Positions 60,891 to 64,000 of a stretch of 64,000 nt of DNA are shown here, piece after piece. The stretch lies in contig JAGKVE010000005.1 in the NCBI GenBank assembly GCA_021152555.1, positions 1 to 64,000 on the forward strand, given 5' to 3'. Under the pieces are notes generated by a model. That model was not told the DNA's origin. It searched no databases and worked only from the letters and a program-made list of their open reading frames with translations. The translations under genes and the position numbers were made by a program. Positions within the stretch are counted from its first letter, which is position 1. Every line of letters starts with the position of its first letter. This stretch comes from Bacteroidia bacterium. GTDB taxonomy: Bacteria > Bacteroidota > Bacteroidia > Bacteroidales > Paludibacteraceae.

Positions 60891-60970
60891 CTATTCCGAC
60901 ACGACGTTTATACCAACAACGGCATAGCGTCTTGAACAAAGCTATTAACAACAATTAAAAACATACGATT

Positions 60971-62389
60971 ATGAGATTCAAAACATTAGTTGTACTTGCA
61001 CTTGTCGCTGCTGTTCCGGCACTGACATGTGCTAAAAAGCCCAAGAAAGTGGCAGAAGAGACTCCTGTTAAGGCTGCTGAGCCAGTAGTTGAAGAAGCAG
61101 AACCGACAATCACGGAGGAATGTGTAATCAATGTATCTCTCTTCCATGAATCGGTAAAGAACAAGATGTATGCTGACGCTTACGGCCCATGGTGGGAAGT
61201 GTATAGTACATGTCCAAACGCTAACAAGTCGATTTATACCGATGGTGCCAAGATTGTTGAGGCACTGTATCTGGCAACCACTGACGCCGCTGAGAAAGAG
61301 CGTTTGGCAAAACTGGCAGTAGAAATGCAGGATAAGCGTATTCGCTATTTTGGAAATGACCTGAAATACCCGAAGGCATATATATTGGGCGAAAAGGGTA
61401 TGGCATATGTTGATTTCTATGGCGATACCAAACTTGCTGAGGCACGCGAATGCTTGCACCAGTCTGTAGAAGGAATGGGCGCAAACAGCAAGATTATGGT
61501 GCTGGTCAAACTGGTTGACGTTTCCTATGCACTGTACAAACAAGACCCGAACGGAAAGGCTGAACAGTTTATCTCCGACTACGAAATGGCAAGCAATGCG
61601 CTCGGAGAGCAGGCCGCAAATGCCAACAATAAAAATGCTGAAATAGCAGGCAAGCAGAAAGATTATGTGGACAATATCTTCGCCATCTCAGGTGCAGCAG
61701 ACTGCTCCAAACTGGATGAGATCTATGCTGCGGCTGTTCAGGAAAATCTCACGAATCTTGACATGCTTCAAAAAATAGCCAAATTGTATAAACGTGTCCG
61801 CTGCACGGAGAGTGAGGTTTATTTCACAGCCTGCGAAGCAGCTCACAAACTCCAGCCGACCCAGGAATCTGCCGCAGGCTGCGCATCTATGGCGGCCAAG
61901 AAAGGCGATTACGAAGCAGCTGTTGCATACTACGACCAGGCAATCCAATATGCTATGGTTGAAGACGAACTGGAAGATGTTGCGGACTACCAGTACAATG
62001 CAGCAGTATATTGTTTTGCCAACCTCAAGAAATATCCCGAGGCACGCAAATATGCGCAAGCATCTATTTCAACCCTCAGCGGTTTAGGTATCAATAAAGG
62101 TCAAGGACGCTGCTACATCATCATCGGAATGGCTTATGCTGCATCCCGTCCTTACGGAAACGATGCCAAGGGTGCTATCCTTAATAAAACCGTTTACTGG
62201 GCAGCCGTAGATAAATTCGTAAAAGCAAAACAAGTGGATCCGTCTGTAGAGGCTACTGCCAACGAATATATCTCTTCTTACAGCCGTTATTACCCGACGA
62301 AAGAAGAGCGTTTCGACTTACCAAATGAATTCTCTGGTTCTACGTTCTACGTAGGAGGTTGGATCGGTGAAACGACGGCAATCCGATAG
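60971..62389 (+). CDS. exported TPR-repeat protein
   Basis: 472 residues; signal peptide about 1-20, with a possible but atypical lipobox (ALTC). A low-complexity Glu/Val/Ala stretch at about 28-47 is followed by helical repeats: tetratricopeptide-like units at about 300-420 (AAKKGDYEAAVAYYDQAIQ; LKKYPEARKYAQASI). Likely periplasmic scaffold. The next gene, lptC, starts inside its 3' end, suggesting an envelope-assembly context. Confidence 0.83.
   Translation: MRFKTLVVLALVAAVPALTCAKKPKKVAEETPVKAAEPVVEEAEPTITEECVINVSLFHESVKNKMYADAYGPWWEVYSTCPNANKSIYTDGAKIVEALYLATTDAAEKERLAKLAVEMQDKRIRYFGNDLKYPKAYILGEKGMAYVDFYGDTKLAEARECLHQSVEGMGANSKIMVLVKLVDVSYALYKQDPNGKAEQFISDYEMASNALGEQAANANNKNAEIAGKQKDYVDNIFAISGAADCSKLDEIYAAAVQENLTNLDMLQKIAKLYKRVRCTESEVYFTACEAAHKLQPTQESAAGCASMAAKKGDYEAAVAYYDQAIQYAMVEDELEDVADYQYNAAVYCFANLKKYPEARKYAQASISTLSGLGINKGQGRCYIIIGMAYAASRPYGNDAKGAILNKTVYWAAVDKFVKAKQVDPSVEATANEYISSYSRYYPTKEERFDLPNEFSGSTFYVGGWIGETTAIR
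62353..62358 (+). promoter_or_regulatory. strong Shine-Dalgarno before the GTG of lptC
   Basis: AGGAGG, 8 bases before GTG at 62367, inside the TPR gene. Strong Shine-Dalgarno sites are uncommon in this window and this one supports the GTG start. Confidence 0.7.
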
Positions 62390-62987
62390 AATCTTCATAA
62401 CGAGTGTCATGCTGGCGCTCGTTATGATTATCTGTTCGTGTAACAAACAACAGGAGGTGCAACAAAGCGTTGTACCTCTTGCTCGTGACCAGATGCCTGC
62501 ACTCTTGACGGACTCCGTGACTACGCTCATCTCTGATTCCGGCATCACGCGTTACCGCATTGAAGCACCACAATGGTGCGTATATGACAGGACGCAACCT
62601 AAGTATCAGGAATTTCCTGCCGGTATTTATTTGGAGCAGTTTGACGAAAATCTCAGTGTTCTCGCATCGCTTAAATCGGATTATGCGCATTATGATGAAG
62701 ACGCGCAACGGTGGAAACTCACGGGGAATGTGCATGCCCTCAATCATAAGGGGGAACAGTTTGACACCCAGGAACTGAATTGGGACCAGCATGCCCACCG
62801 GGTTTATTCTGACCAATATATCCGTATTACGCGAGAGAAAAGTATTATCGAAGGGGTGGGGTTTGATTCGAATGAAGAAATGACAAAATATACCATCCTG
62901 CATCCGACTGGCGTCTTCCCTATTGATGAAAATGAGGAGACCGCCCAACCGGCTAACGGGATTGAGCTGCAAGAAAATAAAGAATAA
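62367..62987 (+). CDS. lptC: LPS export periplasmic protein LptC
   Basis: 206 residues from GTG at 62367. Membrane anchor or lipoprotein signal about 9-25 (IICSC). The beta-jellyroll LptC pattern is clear: SDSGITRYRIEAPQWCVYD, FPAGIYLEQFDEN, and DAQRWKLTGNVHALNHKGEQFDTQELNWD. It links LptBFG to LptA in lipopolysaccharide transport. Overlaps the TPR gene by 23 bases and precedes fabG by 8 bases. Confidence 0.93.
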   Translation: MKRRQSDRIFITSVMLALVMIICSCNKQQEVQQSVVPLARDQMPALLTDSVTTLISDSGITRYRIEAPQWCVYDRTQPKYQEFPAGIYLEQFDENLSVLASLKSDYAHYDEDAQRWKLTGNVHALNHKGEQFDTQELNWDQHAHRVYSDQYIRITREKSIIEGVGFDSNEEMTKYTILHPTGVFPIDENEETAQPANGIELQENKE

Positions 62988-62995
62988 CCAGAATC

Positions 62996-63736
62996 ATGTT
63001 ATTAACAGACAAAATAGCCCTCATCACGGGGGCAGCCAGAGGGATAGGCAAACAAATAGCTCTTGCGTACGCGCGCGAGGGGGCCAATATTGCCTTTACT
63101 GATTTGGCATTAACTGAAGAGGCGCAAGCTACTTGCGACGAGATAGCTGCACTGGGGGTGAAAGTTCAATTCTACGCATCCAATGCAGCGGATTTTGAAG
63201 AGGCGCATAAAGTAGTAGAAAAAGTAGTTGCGGACTTTGGGAGATTAGATATATTGGTGAATAACGCCGGAATAACGCGCGATACGCTGTTGATGCGTAT
63301 GACGGAGCAACAGTGGGACCAAGTTATTCAGGTTAATCTCAAATCAGCATTCAATTTTACGCATGCTGTAACGCCGGTAATGATGCGTCAGCGGACTGGT
63401 TCAATCATATCGCTAAGTTCTATAGTAGGCATTAACGGTAATGCAGGGCAAGCCAATTATGCAGCATCCAAAGCTGGCATAATCGCTCTCACGAAGTCCG
63501 CTGCGAAAGAATTGGGAAGCCGTAATATACGCGTGAATGCGATTGCCCCGGGCTTTATAGTAACCGATATGACAAAAAAACTTGGCGAAGAGACACTCAA
63601 ATCGTTCGTTTCAATGATTCCTATGCGTAGAGGAGGAGAACCGGAAGAAGTAGCAAAAGTAGCCCTTTTCCTCGCATCGGAATTGTCCTCCTACGTATCA
63701 GGACAAGTAATTCAAGTGAATGGCGCCATGGCGTAA
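62996..63736 (+). CDS. fabG: 3-oxoacyl-[acyl-carrier-protein] reductase
   Basis: SDR enzyme of 246 residues reducing 3-oxoacyl-ACP with NADPH in fatty-acid elongation. TGAARGIGKQIA (cofactor loop), NNAGITRDTLLMRM, catalytic Ser in SLSSIVGINGNAGQ and YAASK. High similarity of these signatures to FabG supports this over a generic SDR, though other SDR roles are possible. Next to lptC and murC, in an envelope-lipid context. Confidence 0.9.
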   Translation: MLLTDKIALITGAARGIGKQIALAYAREGANIAFTDLALTEEAQATCDEIAALGVKVQFYASNAADFEEAHKVVEKVVADFGRLDILVNNAGITRDTLLMRMTEQQWDQVIQVNLKSAFNFTHAVTPVMMRQRTGSIISLSSIVGINGNAGQANYAASKAGIIALTKSAAKELGSRNIRVNAIAPGFIVTDMTKKLGEETLKSFVSMIPMRRGGEPEEVAKVALFLASELSSYVSGQVIQVNGAMA

Positions 63737-63747
63737 AATATAGAAAG

Positions 63748-64000
63748 ATGGCTCAATTACAAGACATACAAAATATCTTTTTTTTAGGTGTCGGCGGCAT
63801 TGGAATGAGTGCGCTGGCACGTTATTATCGCCATTGCGGAAAGAATGTAGGCGGCTATGACAGAACGCCCTCCGCATTGACAAAAGAACTCGAAAAAGAG
63901 GGGATAATGATTACATATGATGATGACGCAAATGTTTTCAATTCCCGCTTTTCGCTTTTTAATTCCCCGGAAAAAACGCTGGTTGTACGAACTCCCGCAG
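63748..64000 (+). CDS. murC: UDP-N-acetylmuramate--L-alanine ligase (5' part, cut by window end)
   Basis: Partial: 84 codons before the window ends. MAQLQDIQNIFFLGVGGIGM followed by SALARYY is the N-terminal nucleotide-binding domain of MurC, which adds L-Ala to UDP-MurNAc. The ATP-binding centre lies beyond the window. Starts 11 bases after fabG. Confidence 0.88.
   Translation, partial: MAQLQDIQNIFFLGVGGIGMSALARYYRHCGKNVGGYDRTPSALTKELEKEGIMITYDDDANVFNSRFSLFNSPEKTLVVRTPA

Overview
The window is chromosomal DNA from a member of the Bacteroidales (Bacteroidota). The evidence is internal. About fifteen promoters have the Bacteroidota form (TTTG near -33, TAnnTTTG near -7) and almost none show the sigma70 -35/-10 form. 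Lineage-typical proteins include a T9SS type-B sorting domain protein, a TonB receptor with a DUF5689 lipoprotein partner, DUF3078, DUF4250, an rSAM-associated lipoprotein, a lysine-type (IIIK) phosphoglycerate dehydrogenase, a 1112-residue SecA and an EF-G2-like factor. I found no rRNA, tRNA, CRISPR array, insertion sequence, integrase or prophage. The content is mostly core metabolism, replication, translation and envelope biogenesis, with lineage-specific surface proteins between.

Layout. 0.1-1.9 kb: secreted BspA-like LRR protein. 1.9-5.8 kb: carboxyltransferase-serC-serA operon. 5.8-9.2 kb: T9SS cargo and an M3 peptidase. 9.2-24.4 kb (minus): ten tightly packed genes in transcription order relA/spoT, DUF1573, meaB, dnaB, asnS, TonB receptor, DUF5689 lipoprotein, cvpA, folK, multidomain amidase. 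24.6-28.4 kb (plus): amidase and MlaD, terminator, dnaA. 28.5-30.4 kb (minus): groES-groEL. 30.4-31.6 kb: repeat-rich region with a DUF4250 gene and a possible small transcript. 31.6-34.2 kb (plus): menG, PfkB kinase, Dabb protein, exported protein. 34.3-35.2 kb (minus): beta-barrel. 35.4-42.4 kb (plus): EF-G2-like, then secA-DUF3078. 42.4-49.1 kb (minus): nadK-lgt-fmt-HD, rpsA, a tail-only gene remnant, DMT transporter. 49.2-51.9 kb (plus): EF-hand membrane protein coupled to an M23/LysM peptidase. 52.0-56.1 kb (minus): OMP, lipase-like lipoprotein, lipoprotein, rlmH, rSAM-associated lipoprotein. 56.8-64 kb (plus): membrane protein, acyl-CoA ligase, coaX, FadL-like OMP, TPR protein, lptC, fabG, murC (cut by the window end).

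The less ordinary content is mostly regulatory or structural. The promoters carry an extended -33 box (YTTGCRYAT). Two pairs of divergent promoters share one palindromic -33 core. Some terminators are merged with the next promoter. Two sigma54-like promoters lie before groES and a TPR gene. A roughly 150-bp intergenic element occurs twice, 25 kb apart. Intergenic-type short repeats have become in-frame protein sequence in at least three genes. The best protein candidates for new biology are the EF-hand/CxxC membrane protein fused translationally to a cell-wall hydrolase, and the EF-G2-like factor with a degenerate GTPase centre. No clearly new multi-gene system (defence, secretion or biosynthetic) was found.
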